A DNA stretch of 34,472 nt from Rhodococcus maanshanensis NBRC 100610 (GCF_001894865.1 NZ_BCXA01000061.1:1-34472); one strand, 5' to 3'. Counted from the first letter of the stretch, positions 23,779 through 31,761 are shown. The notes: generated by a model not told the origin, from the sequence alone. Numbers and translations: made by a program.

Positions 23779-23823
23779 ACTGTTACTGAGGTGACCGTTG
23801 GGGCAATTGTTACTAAACGTCAA
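23779..23823 (-). promoter_or_regulatory. direct repeats AGTAACARTT upstream of the DUF4185 gene
   Basis: On the minus strand AGTAACAATT (23814-23805) and AGTAACAGTT (23788-23779) are direct repeats with a 26-bp period, and TTGACG (23823-23818) lies just upstream. GTAAC motifs are recognised by the cell-wall response regulator MtrA in actinobacteria. Regulation of a wall hydrolase by MtrA would fit but is inferred. Confidence 0.35.
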
Positions 23824-23845
23824 CAAACAAGTCCGCCCGGGCGGC

Positions 23846-25132
23846 CTAGTCCGCCGGTGCCAGGAAGGCCGCGAGCGCCTCGGCGTACGAGGCCACGTCG
23901 GCCGCCCCCATCAGCTCCCGCGCCGAGTGCATCGCGAGCTGCGCGGCCCCCACGTCGACGGTGGACAGCCCGGTCCGCGACGCCGTGATCGGTCCGATGG
24001 TGGAACCGCACGGCAGGTCCGCCCGGTGCACGTAGCGCTGCAGCGGCACCCCCGCCTGATCGCAGGCGAGGGCGAAGGCGCCGGCTCCGGCCGCATCGGT
24101 GGCGTAGCGCAGGTTCTGGTTGACCTTGAGCACCGGACCGCCGTTGATCTGGATCCGGTGCGCGGGCTCGTGCCGGTCCGGGTAGTTCGGGTGGGTCGCG
24201 TGCGCCATGTCCCCCGACGCGCACACCGAGCCCGCCATCGCGCGCATGAAGTCCTCCCGGCCACCGCCGCGCGCCAGCACGATCCGCTCGAGCACCGAGT
24301 TCAGCAGGTCGGAGAAGGCGCCGCGGTCGGACATGCTGCCGACCTCCTCGTGGTCGAACAGCACCAGCACCGGGATCGCCTCGGCCGGGTTCTCCACCGC
24401 GGCGAGCAGCGCCCGGCTGCCCGCGTAGCAGGTGCCCTGGTTGTCCAGGCGCGGCGCGCTGACCAACTCGTCGTGCAGCCCGACCACCGCGCTCGGTGCC
24501 AGGTCGTGGGTCATCAGTTCCCAACCGAGCACCGCGCCCGGATCGACGCCCGCCTCCTCGGCGAGGAAGCCGAGGAACCGCCGCGGCGAGGACCCGACAC
24601 CCCAGATCGCGTTCACGTGCCGCTGCGGGTCGAGCTGCACCCCCTTGCGATCCTCCGACAGGTGGATCGCCAGCTGCGGCACCCGCAGGATCGGCCGGTC
24701 CACCCGGATCAGCTTCTCCTGCAGCGTGTTTCCGTCGCGGATGCTCAGTCGGCCGGAGATGCCGAGATCACGGTCCAGCCAGGAGTTCAGCCACGCACCG
24801 CCGTACGGCTCGAGGCCGACCAGCTGCCAGCCTGCGGATTCGAGGTCCGGGTGCTGCTTGACCCGCAGGTTCGGGCTGTCGGTGTGCCCGCCGACGATCC
24901 GGAACGGCGCCGCCTCCCGCCCGCTGGCCTCGGTGCTCCACGCGACCAGCGAGCCGCCGCGCACCAGGAAATAGCGACCCGGCGCCGACGGCCAGCCCTG
25001 GGCCTCGCGCAGCCGCACGAACCCCGCGGCGGTCAGCTCGGCCGCGACCGTTTCGCAGACGTGGAACGGCGACGGTGACGCGTCGACGAAGGAGCAGAGC
25101 CCGGATGCGGTGGCGTCGGTGAGCTGCGGCAT
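23846..25132 (-). CDS. pepC: M18 family aminopeptidase
   Basis: The 428-aa cytosolic zinc aminopeptidase has M18 metal and catalytic motifs: [12 protein letters not shown] (about 78-89, first His ligand with Asp), FDHEEVGS (about 258-265, catalytic Glu pair), [11 protein letters not shown] and the C-terminal [15 protein letters not shown] with a His ligand. M18 enzymes remove acidic or neutral N-terminal residues from peptides and form dodecamers. The length is normal for the bacterial family, and the position equals Rv0800 (PepC). No Shine-Dalgarno sequence precedes the ATG; a TANNNT box 6 nt away suggests a leaderless transcript. Confidence 0.93.
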   Translation of the reverse strand: MPQLTDATASGLCSFVDASPSPFHVCETVAAELTAAGFVRLREAQGWPSAPGRYFLVRGGSLVAWSTEASGREAAPFRIVGGHTDSPNLRVKQHPDLESAGWQLVGLEPYGGAWLNSWLDRDLGISGRLSIRDGNTLQEKLIRVDRPILRVPQLAIHLSEDRKGVQLDPQRHVNAIWGVGSSPRRFLGFLAEEAGVDPGAVLGWELMTHDLAPSAVVGLHDELVSAPRLDNQGTCYAGSRALLAAVENPAEAIPVLVLFDHEEVGSMSDRGAFSDLLNSVLERIVLARGGGREDFMRAMAGSVCASGDMAHATHPNYPDRHEPAHRIQINGGPVLKVNQNLRYATDAAGAGAFALACDQAGVPLQRYVHRADLPCGSTIGPITASRTGLSTVDVGAAQLAMHSARELMGAADVASYAEALAAFLAPAD

Positions 25133-25138
25133 GAGTCG

Positions 25139-25144
25139 ATCCTA
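25139..25144 (-). promoter_or_regulatory. leaderless -10 box of pepC
   Basis: TAGGAT on the minus strand is followed by 6 nt (CGACTC) and then the pepC ATG. It lies in the 30-bp gap after the VOC gene stop. Confidence 0.55.
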
Positions 25145-25162
25145 GTGACCGGGTCGACCCCG

Positions 25163-25513
25163 TCAGTGGCTGCCCGACACGCAGAACCTGTTCCCGTCGG
25201 GGTCGGTGAGGGTGACCCACCGGAAGCCGTCCATGTCGTGCCGCTCGTACTCCTGCGCTCCGGCCGCGGTCAGCCGGGCCACCTCGGCGTCGAGGTCCTC
25301 GGTGATCAGGTCGAGGTGCACCCGGTTCTTGCCCGGCGTGGGGTCCGGCACCTTCTGGAAGGCCAGCTTGTGCGCGGCATCCGGCACGTCGACCATGTAG
25401 AACCAGCCGTCGTTCTCCTGCTCGATCCGGCCTCCGACCTGCTCCGCCCACCACGCGGCGAGGGGGCCCGGTTCGGCGCTGTCGAAGGTGATCATGCCCA
25501 GTGTCAGTGTCAT
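25163..25513 (-). CDS. VOC family (glyoxalase-fold) protein
   Basis: The 116-aa protein has a single vicinal-oxygen-chelate domain: TLTLGMITFDSAEP, LAAWWAEQVGG, VPDPTPGKNRVHLDLITED and the closing WVTLTDPDGNRFCV. These are strand starts typical of the VOC fold. The candidate metal ligands (His in VHLDL and Glu in the first repeat) are not complete, so it may bind a ligand without metal, like bleomycin-resistance-type relatives. It matches M. tuberculosis Rv0801 in position. The ATG at 25513 has a TAGCGT box 6 nt upstream and no ribosome site. Confidence 0.85.
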   Translation of the reverse strand: MTLTLGMITFDSAEPGPLAAWWAEQVGGRIEQENDGWFYMVDVPDAAHKLAFQKVPDPTPGKNRVHLDLITEDLDAEVARLTAAGAQEYERHDMDGFRWVTLTDPDGNRFCVSGSH

Positions 25514-25519
25514 GACCGA

Positions 25520-25525
25520 ACGCTA
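25520..25525 (-). promoter_or_regulatory. leaderless -10 box of the VOC gene
   Basis: TAGCGT on the minus strand is followed by TCGGTC and then ATG at 25513. Confidence 0.55.
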
Positions 25526-25579
25526 CCGCCGGGCACCGACATTCGGCGCGGTCATCGAGCGCGTCCACCGGGCCACGTG

Positions 25580-25600
25580 TCTGGCTCGAAAGCCAGATTT
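25580..25600 (+). terminator. hairpin with T-run in the divergent VOC/methyltransferase spacer
   Basis: TCTGGCT (25580-25586), CGAA, AGCCAGA (25591-25597) and TTT form a compact 7-bp hairpin with a tetraloop. It lies about 90 bp before the methyltransferase remnant in a divergent spacer, where no plus-strand gene ends, so it could be an attenuator or a stop for antisense RNA. Confidence 0.35.
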
Positions 25601-25689
25601 CCACGCGCCTGCCGTGCCGATCTGTGAGACTGCTCGGGTCGTGGTGCCGACCGCGAAAGGGTTGCACCCAAAGGGCGAACGAGGCGAAG

Positions 25690-26465
25690 ATGCGCAACTA
25701 CGCTCAGAGCGTTCTGGGGCATGACATGCCCGACGAGCTCCAACGACTTCGACTGCTCGAGTCGTTCACAGATCCGGTGACGTTGCCCGTTCTGGAATCG
25801 CTCGGGGTCGGATCGACATGGCGATGCCTCGATGTCGGCGCAGGAGCCGGATCGGTCGCGCGCAGCCTCGCCTTCAGCGCGGCTGACGGCAGCGTCATCG
25901 CCACCGACGTGGAGTTCGCTTCTTGCCGACCGATATCCACAATCTGAAGCCGACAGCGCACGACATCACCGTCGATGACTTCCCGCCCGCCTCGTTCGAT
26001 CTGGTTCATACGCGGCTCGTCCTCGAGTACCTTCCTGCGCGCGACGAAATCTTGCGCCGCATGGCCGGGTGGCTCGCCCCGGGAGGTTGGTTGTGTCTCG
26101 GAAGTCTCGACATCAGCGAGGGCCTGTCCTCTCCGTTTCCACCCGTTCGTGCGGCGATGACGAGTCTCGCCGCAGCGATGCGCGCACACCTCGGCGCGGA
26201 CATCGGATATGGGCGGCGCGCAACGGGAGCGATGCGCGAACTCGGGCTACGCGACGTCACGCTCACGGGTGTGCCGTTCCTCCTCGGCGACGGGGGCAGC
26301 GGAGACCGGTTCTTCGGCGCGATGCTGAACCGATTCCAACCGCTCCTTCGCGCATCCGGTCACGTTTCTGCCGCAGACGACATGGAGAAGGGACTCGAGT
26401 GGCTCGCCCAGCCATCCGGAATCGACTTCGGCGGCATCCTCACAACAACGTTCGGGCGTCGCTGA
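25690..26465 (+). pseudogene. class I SAM-dependent methyltransferase, frameshifted
   Basis: Two frames together make one methyltransferase. The first (from ATG 25690) has LQRLRLLESFTDPVTLPVLE and the SAM-binding motif LDVGAGAGSVARSLA, followed by the acidic strand-2 end VIATDV, then runs out of homology at about 25915 and stops at 25945-25947. The second frame (open from about 25920 to 26465) carries on with FLPTDIHNLKPTAHD, DDFPPASFDLVHTRLVLEYLPARDEIL and the C-terminal half. The shift lies near 25915-25925 (GAGTTCGCTTCTTG), consistent with gain of 1 or loss of 2 bases. The reunited length would be about 258 aa. The ATG at 25690 has only a weak GAGG site. A sequencing error cannot be excluded. 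Confidence 0.75.
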
Positions 26466-26595
26466 CCGCGAGGGTCGTCGCAGGGGCGGGACCCACAGGA
26501 CGGCGCCGGGGCCGTTGCCCTGCCGTCGATTACCGTTGGAGCGCAGGGTCGATACCGCCGATGACCCCAGATCACCGCGAAGACCGGAGCCCTCG

Positions 26596-27555
26596 ATGAC
26601 CGAATCGCCCCGCCCGCCACGGGCTCCCGAGTCCCAGACGGTGACCAGCCCCCTCTCCCCCGCCGCGATCTTCCTCGTCGCGACCGTCGATGCCGGCGGC
26701 GAGGCGGTCATCCGCTCGCTGCTCGCGGACGCTGCCGGACTCCGTCGGGCGGTCGGGCTGCGGGTGCCGGGATCGGGCCTGGAACTGATCGTCAGCATCG
26801 GATCGGACGCCTGGGACCGACTGTTCGCCGGGCCACGACCGGCGCAGCTGCACCCGTTCCCTGCGTTGCGCGGCGGGAGGCATCAGGCCCCGTCCACCCC
26901 TGGCGACCTGCTCTTCCACATCCGGGCGATGAGCCTCGATGCCTGCTTCGAGCTCGCACACCAGATCGCCAAGCGGCTCGCAGGCGCGGCCACCGTCGTC
27001 GACGAGGTGCACGGCTTCCAGTACTTCGAGAACCGTGACCTGATCGGGTTCGTCGACGGCACCGAGAACCCGTCCGGGCGAGCCGCCGTCGCCGCGGTCA
27101 CCGTGGGCGACGAGGACCCTGCCTTCGCGGGTGGCTCCTACGTGCACGTGCAGAAGTACCTGCACGACATGTCGGCCTGGGAGGCGCTGCCGGTCCCCGA
27201 GCAGGAACGGGTCATCGGGCGCACCAAGCTCGAGGACATCGAGATGCCCGACGACGTCAAGCCCGCGAACTCGCACGTCGCACTGAACGCGATCAAGGAC
27301 GAGAACGGCCGATCGCTGGAGATCCTGCGCGCGAACATGCCGTTCGGCCGCGTCGGCGACGGCGAGATGGGCACGTACTTCATCGGTTACTGTCGCACGC
27401 CCGCGATCACCGAACGGATGCTCGAGAACATGTTCCTCGGCGATCCGCCCGGCAATCACGATCGGCTGCTCGACTTCTCGGTGCCGGTCACCGGATCCGC
27501 GTTCTTCACCCCGAGCGCCGATTTCTTCGACGCACTGCCCGCGCCGCCGCCGTGA
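26596..27555 (+). CDS. Dyp-type heme peroxidase
   Basis: The 319-aa protein has the DyP signature G-x-x-D-G (GFVDGTENPSG, about residues 152-162), a proximal-His segment (ANSHVALNAI, about 232-241), and the GEMGTYFIGYCR region. DyP enzymes use peroxide to oxidise dyes, lignin-like phenols or porphyrins. In M. tuberculosis and Rhodococcus the homologue is packaged in an encapsulin encoded next door, using a C-terminal loading peptide. Here the protein ends FFDALPAPPP, no loading peptide is recognisable, and no encapsulin gene follows. GGAG lies 7 nt before the ATG. About 130 bp separate it from the methyltransferase remnant. Confidence 0.92.
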   Translation: MTESPRPPRAPESQTVTSPLSPAAIFLVATVDAGGEAVIRSLLADAAGLRRAVGLRVPGSGLELIVSIGSDAWDRLFAGPRPAQLHPFPALRGGRHQAPSTPGDLLFHIRAMSLDACFELAHQIAKRLAGAATVVDEVHGFQYFENRDLIGFVDGTENPSGRAAVAAVTVGDEDPAFAGGSYVHVQKYLHDMSAWEALPVPEQERVIGRTKLEDIEMPDDVKPANSHVALNAIKDENGRSLEILRANMPFGRVGDGEMGTYFIGYCRTPAITERMLENMFLGDPPGNHDRLLDFSVPVTGSAFFTPSADFFDALPAPPP

Positions 27556-27581
27556 TCCCGACCTCGGGCCCGCAAACCCGA

Positions 27582-27587
27582 TAGGTT
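27582..27587 (+). promoter_or_regulatory. leaderless -10 box of the DUF1361 gene
   Basis: TAGGTT is followed by TCGGCC (6 nt) and then ATG at 27594, without a Shine-Dalgarno sequence. It implies the membrane protein has its own promoter downstream of the peroxidase gene. Confidence 0.55.
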
Positions 27588-27593
27588 TCGGCC

Positions 27594-28316
27594 ATGTCGC
27601 TCGACACCCTGCTGTTGTTCGCGATCGGGCTCAACGCCTACGCGCTGCTGCTGATCTACCTGCGATCGTGGCTCTATCGGGTCCCGGTCTACCGGCCGAT
27701 GGTGAAGAACTTCATGCTCTCGGTGCTGCCGCTGGCGCTGTTCCTCGCGGTCGCGATCGTGCTGGTGCTGACCGTCGGATTCGTCTCCCGCCCGCTCGGG
27801 ATAGCAGTGGGCACGGCGGGATTCGCGGTCTGGCTGCTGGCCCTGCCCAACTCCGGCTACCTGATCACCGAGCTGAACCAGAGCCATCGGCGCGAGGACG
27901 AGGAGGTCCCGCTCTGGTACGACATCATCGCGGTGCTCACCTTCGCCATGTCGGGTGTGGTCAACACCGTCCTCGGCGTGATGGCCGCGCAGCTGATGCT
28001 CACGGTGATGCTGTTCGGCGATTCGAACGCCGCGTTGGCGAGTGTGCCCGCGCGCAGCACCGCCGTCGTCATCATCGCCCTGGTGTCGGTTGGCATCTAC
28101 CTCGGCAGATACCTGCGACTCAACAGCTGGGACGTGCGGTCACCGCGGCGCATGTGGACGAAGGTCCGCGAACACTTCGACTCCCGCGCCGCGGTGGGCA
28201 ATTTCGCGTTGTTCTGCCTGACGCACACCGTGTTCCTGCTGCTCATCTACGGCCTGATCGCCGGACCGTTCCTCGATGCGATCGCCAACTCCCCTGACCT
28301 GGTCGTCGACGAGTAG
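27594..28316 (+). CDS. DUF1361 family integral membrane protein
   Basis: The 240-aa protein has about six membrane segments and the DUF1361 pattern: ALPNSGYLITELNQSH (about 82-97, the 'LPN-x-x-Y-L-x-T-x-L' core), WYDIIAVLTFAMSG (about 107-120) and SVGIYLGRYLRLNSWDV (about 162-178). The family function is unknown. It occupies the place where relatives carry the encapsulin gene after Dyp peroxidase. Its stop is one base away from the convergent stop of the next gene, and no terminator separates them, so the two transcripts probably overlap. Confidence 0.85.
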   Translation: MSLDTLLLFAIGLNAYALLLIYLRSWLYRVPVYRPMVKNFMLSVLPLALFLAVAIVLVLTVGFVSRPLGIAVGTAGFAVWLLALPNSGYLITELNQSHRREDEEVPLWYDIIAVLTFAMSGVVNTVLGVMAAQLMLTVMLFGDSNAALASVPARSTAVVIIALVSVGIYLGRYLRLNSWDVRSPRRMWTKVREHFDSRAAVGNFALFCLTHTVFLLLIYGLIAGPFLDAIANSPDLVVDE

Positions 28317-28317
28317 C

Positions 28318-28797
28318 TCAGTGCCCGGGTAGCACGCACACGCTGTCGAGGCCGAGCACGTGATTGAGCCGGCCGAACGCCAGCCAGGCGCCGATGCTCA
28401 TCGAGAGCTCGACGACCTCGGTCTGGGTGTAGTGCGCGAACATCCGGGTCCAGAACTCGTCGTCCAGTCCGTGGTGGTCGAGCGCGTACCGCTCCGCGTA
28501 CTCGGCGGCCAGCCGGGTGCGATCGTCGAAAATGTCGGTGGTGCGCCAGTTCTCGACCGCATCGTCGAAGCCGGCCTCCACCTTCTTGCCGTCCCTCTCG
28601 GTGCGCCAGTCCTGGCAGAAGATGCAACCGTTGATCTGCGCGATCCGCAGCCGTGCGGCCTCGAACGCCCGCAGATCGATGGTCGAGTGTTCGTACACGG
28701 ACAGCGAGAACTTCGAGGCCGCGATCCCGATGCCGGGGACCATCTCGCCCCACACGTACCCGATCGGGTCCTTGTCTTCGGGAATGTCGATGAGCAT
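28318..28797 (-). CDS. carboxymuconolactone decarboxylase family (AhpD-like) protein
   Basis: This 159-aa all-helical protein has the redox pair C-I-F-C in INGCIFCQDW (about residues 54-63), preceded by FEAARLRIAQ, and a downstream helix with His (FAHYTQTEVVELSMSIGAWLAFGRLNHVLG). CMD-family proteins include AhpD-type alkylhydroperoxide-cycle partners and gamma-carboxymuconolactone decarboxylase; the C-x-x-C favours the former. It follows the first 357-aa dehydrogenase by 17 bp with GAAAGGACGAG before its ATG, so the two are probably co-transcribed. Confidence 0.87.
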   Translation of the reverse strand: MLIDIPEDKDPIGYVWGEMVPGIGIAASKFSLSVYEHSTIDLRAFEAARLRIAQINGCIFCQDWRTERDGKKVEAGFDDAVENWRTTDIFDDRTRLAAEYAERYALDHHGLDDEFWTRMFAHYTQTEVVELSMSIGAWLAFGRLNHVLGLDSVCVLPGH

Positions 28798-28814
28798 GGC
28801 TCGTCCTTTCGTGA

Positions 28815-29888
28815 CTACCGTTTTCCGAGTTTGCCGACTGCTGGGCGCAGCGGGACGTCGAGCGCGTCGTAGATTCCTGGTTCCGCGGCCACCAGCCAGT
28901 CGATGGCGCTCACCAGTCGCCCGACCGCGGTGGCGTTTCCGCCCGCGGACCGGCTGCCGTCCTCGTCGGTGCACTCGACCGACACCTCGATGCGCGGGCG
29001 GCCCTCGATGATCACCCGGTGGGCGCCGTCGCCGTCCGGCGGCATCGGCCAGTCGGTGGCGCAGGTCGGGTGGATGCGGGTGACGTGTTCGACGACGATG
29101 CGGGGCTCGCCGTCGACGATGCCCTGCACCTCGAACCGCACCGCGCCCTGGGTGCCCGCCTCGAACTCGCCCATCGTCTTGGTGCTGACGGTCTCGTCGA
29201 GCGCGCGCCGGTCGAGCGTCTCGCGGATCTCGTCGAGTTCGACGCCGAGGGCCCGCGCCATCATCCGGATCTGCCCGCCCCACACCATGGTCGGGATCGT
29301 CGGCGCGATCATCGGCGGCAGGTAGTCCATCGGCTGGCCCATGCCGACCAGGTAGCGAACCGAGTCGGGCTGGTCGTAGGTGGAGTAGTCGAAGATCTCC
29401 TGACAGCGGATCACGTCGACGGTGCTGCCGAGCCCGCTGAGCAGCAGCGGCAGCACATCATTGCCCCAGCCGGGGTCGACGCCCGAGGCGAACATCGAGC
29501 CGCCACCCTCCGCGATGGCGGCCAGCACCGGGCCCCGCAGTTCCGCGGGGGCATTGGTCGGGTCGTAGAGCGGGTACAGCGCGGGACTGACGACGACGGC
29601 CCCGGCGCGGATCGCCCGGCAGATGTCCGCGAGGGCATCGTCCGGCCGGATGTCGCCGGAGGCCGCATAAACCACCGCCCCCGGGCTGGCGGCCAGCACC
29701 GCCTCGATGTCGTCGGTCGCGGCGACCCCCAGCTCGGCGTCGAGACCGGCCAGATGGCCCGCGTCGCGGCCGACCTTGTCGGGGTTGTTCACGATCACAT
29801 TCGTCAGCTTCAGCGCCGGGTGCGCATCGACCGCCCTGATGGCCGCCCGTCCGACGTTTCCGGTACCCCACACCACCGTTGAGATCAT
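28815..29888 (-). CDS. NAD(P)H-dependent dehydrogenase of the DapB/2,4-diaminopentanoate dehydrogenase-like family (paralog 1)
   Basis: This 357-aa protein begins ISTVVWGTGNVGRAAIRAV, a Rossmann G-x-G-x-x-G dinucleotide site related to dihydrodipicolinate reductase. The middle includes VVYAASGDIRPDD, FASGVDPGWGNDVLPLLLSG and the conserved SVRYLVGMGQPMDYLPPMIAP stretch; the C-terminal part is a beta-rich domain. It belongs to the actinobacterial family annotated as dihydrodipicolinate reductase or amine dehydrogenase, whose substrate is usually unknown. It is too long and diverged for lysine biosynthesis DapB. An adjacent paralog has identical length. A TAGCGT box lies 7 nt before the ATG. Confidence 0.8.
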   Translation of the reverse strand: MISTVVWGTGNVGRAAIRAVDAHPALKLTNVIVNNPDKVGRDAGHLAGLDAELGVAATDDIEAVLAASPGAVVYAASGDIRPDDALADICRAIRAGAVVVSPALYPLYDPTNAPAELRGPVLAAIAEGGGSMFASGVDPGWGNDVLPLLLSGLGSTVDVIRCQEIFDYSTYDQPDSVRYLVGMGQPMDYLPPMIAPTIPTMVWGGQIRMMARALGVELDEIRETLDRRALDETVSTKTMGEFEAGTQGAVRFEVQGIVDGEPRIVVEHVTRIHPTCATDWPMPPDGDGAHRVIIEGRPRIEVSVECTDEDGSRSAGGNATAVGRLVSAIDWLVAAEPGIYDALDVPLRPAVGKLGKR

Positions 29889-29895
29889 GGCCGGG

Positions 29896-29901
29896 ACGCT
29901 A
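29896..29901 (-). promoter_or_regulatory. leaderless -10 box of dehydrogenase paralog 1
   Basis: TAGCGT on the minus strand is followed by CCCGGCC (7 nt) and then ATG at 29888. The box, spacer and start closely resemble those of paralog 2. Confidence 0.5.
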
Positions 29902-29938
29902 CCGAACTGGAACACGTTCTCGTGGGCGTTCGGCCGAC

Positions 29939-31012
29939 TCAGACGGAGGCGTCCGCCAACTCCGGTGCGCGCGTCGGGCGCAGCGGGACGTCGAGCGCGT
30001 CGTAGAACCCCGGCGCCTGGCCTGCGAGCCAGTCGATGGCGCCGACCAGCCGTGAGACCGACGTCGCGTCCTCGTCGCCGGCGGGGGCGGCGCCCACCAC
30101 GATCATCGCGATCCGCGGGCCACCCTCGACGAGCACCCGCTGCGCGCAGGACTGCCCCTCCGGCGGGCTCGGCCAGTCCGGCGCGCAGGCCGGGTCGATG
30201 CGGTTGACGTGCTCGATCACGATGCGCGGCTCGCCGCCCACGATGCCCTGCACCTGCAAGCGCAGCGCACCCTGCCCTCCGGCGTCGAACTTGCCCATCG
30301 TGTCGGTCTCGATCGAGACCTCGAGCGGCCGCCGTTCGAGGCTCTCGCGGATCTCGTCGAGTTCGACGCCCAGCGCCCTTGCCATGAGCCGTACCTGACC
30401 GCCCCACACAGTCGTCGGCATCCTCGGCGCGATCATCGGCGCCAGATAGTCCAGCGGCTCGCCCATGCCAACCAGGTAGCGCACCGAATCGGGCTGGTCG
30501 TACCCGGAATAGTCCACGATCTCCTGGCAGTGGATCCGATCGACGCCCGCGCCGAGCCCGCTGAGCAGCAGCGGCATCATCTCGTCCGTCCAGTCGGGGT
30601 CGACGGAGGTCACGAACAGCGAGCCGTTCCCATCGGCGAGCGCGGCGCGGATCTCCTCGCGCAGATCCTGCCGATCATCGCGATGGTCGTACAGCGGGTA
30701 GATCGACGGGGTCACCACGATGGCGCCTGCCCGGAGCGCCGCGCAGATGTCGGCGACCACATCGACCGAGCGGATGTCGCCGGAGGCCGCGTACACCACC
30801 GCGCGCGGGCCCGCCGCCAGCACCGCCGCGGCGTCGCCGCTCGCCACGACCCCGAGCGCCCGGCCCAGGCCGCCGAGGTCGCCCGCGTCGCGCCCGACCT
30901 TGCCGGGATCGTGCACGAGCACGGCCGCCAGCTCCAGACCCGGGTGCGCGTCGACCGCGCGGATCGCCGCGCGCCCGAAGTTCCCTGTCCCCCACACGAT
31001 CGTCGAGATCAT
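29939..31012 (-). CDS. NAD(P)H-dependent dehydrogenase, DapB-like family (paralog 2)
   Basis: Also 357 aa, it starts ISTIVWGTGNFGRAAIRAV and aligns with paralog 1 over the whole length without obvious gaps in the core: AVVYAASGDIRSVD, FVTSVDPDWTDEMMPLLLSG, SVRYLVGMGEPLDYLAPMIAP and RLMARALGVELDEIRESL. Differences cluster in residues 30-65, about 115-130 and the C-terminal third, which suggests different substrates on a shared scaffold. The 50-bp gap to paralog 1 holds that gene's promoter, so the pair can be read separately or together. A terminator hairpin lies upstream, isolating it from purQ. Confidence 0.8.
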   Translation of the reverse strand: MISTIVWGTGNFGRAAIRAVDAHPGLELAAVLVHDPGKVGRDAGDLGGLGRALGVVASGDAAAVLAAGPRAVVYAASGDIRSVDVVADICAALRAGAIVVTPSIYPLYDHRDDRQDLREEIRAALADGNGSLFVTSVDPDWTDEMMPLLLSGLGAGVDRIHCQEIVDYSGYDQPDSVRYLVGMGEPLDYLAPMIAPRMPTTVWGGQVRLMARALGVELDEIRESLERRPLEVSIETDTMGKFDAGGQGALRLQVQGIVGGEPRIVIEHVNRIDPACAPDWPSPPEGQSCAQRVLVEGGPRIAMIVVGAAPAGDEDATSVSRLVGAIDWLAGQAPGFYDALDVPLRPTRAPELADASV

Positions 31013-31018
31013 GGCCGG

Positions 31019-31024
31019 ACGGTA
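31019..31024 (-). promoter_or_regulatory. leaderless -10 box of dehydrogenase paralog 2
   Basis: TACCGT on the minus strand is followed by CCGGCC (6 nt) and then ATG at 31012. No Shine-Dalgarno sequence is present. Confidence 0.5.
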
Positions 31025-31054
31025 GCAAAAGAGCGGACCGGATAACCGGTCCGC
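31025..31054 (-). terminator. intrinsic terminator of purSQ
   Basis: On the minus strand GCGGACCGG pairs perfectly with CCGGTCCGC over 9 bp around a TTAT tetraloop (31033-31054), followed by TCTTTTGC. It starts 30 bp after the purQ stop. Confidence 0.8.
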
Positions 31055-31083
31055 CCTGGTGCGGGATTCAACTCGAACTCCGC

Positions 31084-31761
31084 TCAGGCGGTGAGGACCG
31101 CGTCCAGCGCCGAGTAGAACATGCCGAGGCCGTCGTCGCTCGGTCCGGTCAGCGACTCGGTCGCGTGCTCGGGGTGCGGCATCAGGCCGACGACCCGGCC
31201 GTTCGCCGAGGCGATGCCCGCGATCGCGCGCTGCGAGCCGTTCGGGTTGTCGCCGGAGTAGCGGAACACCACGCGGCCCTCGCCCTCGAGCTCGTCGAGC
31301 ACCTTCTCCGAGGCCTGGTACCGGCCCTCGCCCGACTTGAGCGGGATGAGGATCTCGGCGCCCGACTCGTACCTCGAGGACCACGCCGTCGAGGTGGACT
31401 CCACCTTCAGCCACTGGTCCCGGCAGATGAAGTGCAGGCCCTCGTTGCGGGTCAGGGCGCCGGGGAGCAGCCCCGCCTCGCACAGCACCTGGAAGCCGTT
31501 GCAGATGCCGAGCACCGGCATGCCGCCCGCCGCGGCCTTGATGACCTCTTCCATCACCGGCGCGAACCGGGCGATGGCGCCGCAGCGCAGGTAGTCGCCG
31601 TAGGAGAAGCCGCCGGGCACGATGACCCCGTCGACGCCCTTGAGATCGGCATCGCCGTGCCAGAGGCTGACGGCCTCGCCGCCTGCCAGGTTCACCGCGC
31701 GGGCAGCGTCGACGTCGTCGAGGGTGCCGGGGAAAGTGATGACTCCGATGCGGGCGCTCAC
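31084..31761 (-). CDS. purQ: phosphoribosylformylglycinamidine synthase subunit PurQ (glutaminase)
   Basis: The 225-aa class I glutamine amidotransferase releases ammonia from glutamine for PurL. It shows [18 protein letters not shown] at the start, [16 protein letters not shown], the nucleophile cysteine in [10 protein letters not shown] (about residue 87), and the His-Glu pair in MPHPEHATE (about 199-207). GTG 31761 overlaps the purS stop (GTGA), giving translational coupling. The purSQ unit ends at a strong terminator. PurL, its synthetase partner, is encoded about 9 kb away on the same strand. Confidence 0.95.
   Translation of the reverse strand: MSARIGVITFPGTLDDVDAARAVNLAGGEAVSLWHGDADLKGVDGVIVPGGFSYGDYLRCGAIARFAPVMEEVIKAAAGGMPVLGICNGFQVLCEAGLLPGALTRNEGLHFICRDQWLKVESTSTAWSSRYESGAEILIPLKSGEGRYQASEKVLDELEGEGRVVFRYSGDNPNGSQRAIAGIASANGRVVGLMPHPEHATESLTGPSDDGLGMFYSALDAVLTA

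Noticed and set aside
23826-23845. CCGCCCGGGCGG palindrome after pepC as a terminator.
   Set aside because: The stem has no room for a loop beyond 4 bp of pairing. The T-rich bases that follow make it suggestive, but not enough to call.
23846-24524. Arg-rich alternative frames opposite or within pepC and other large genes.
   Set aside because: They are shadows produced by GC-rich third positions and show no domain or ribosome site.
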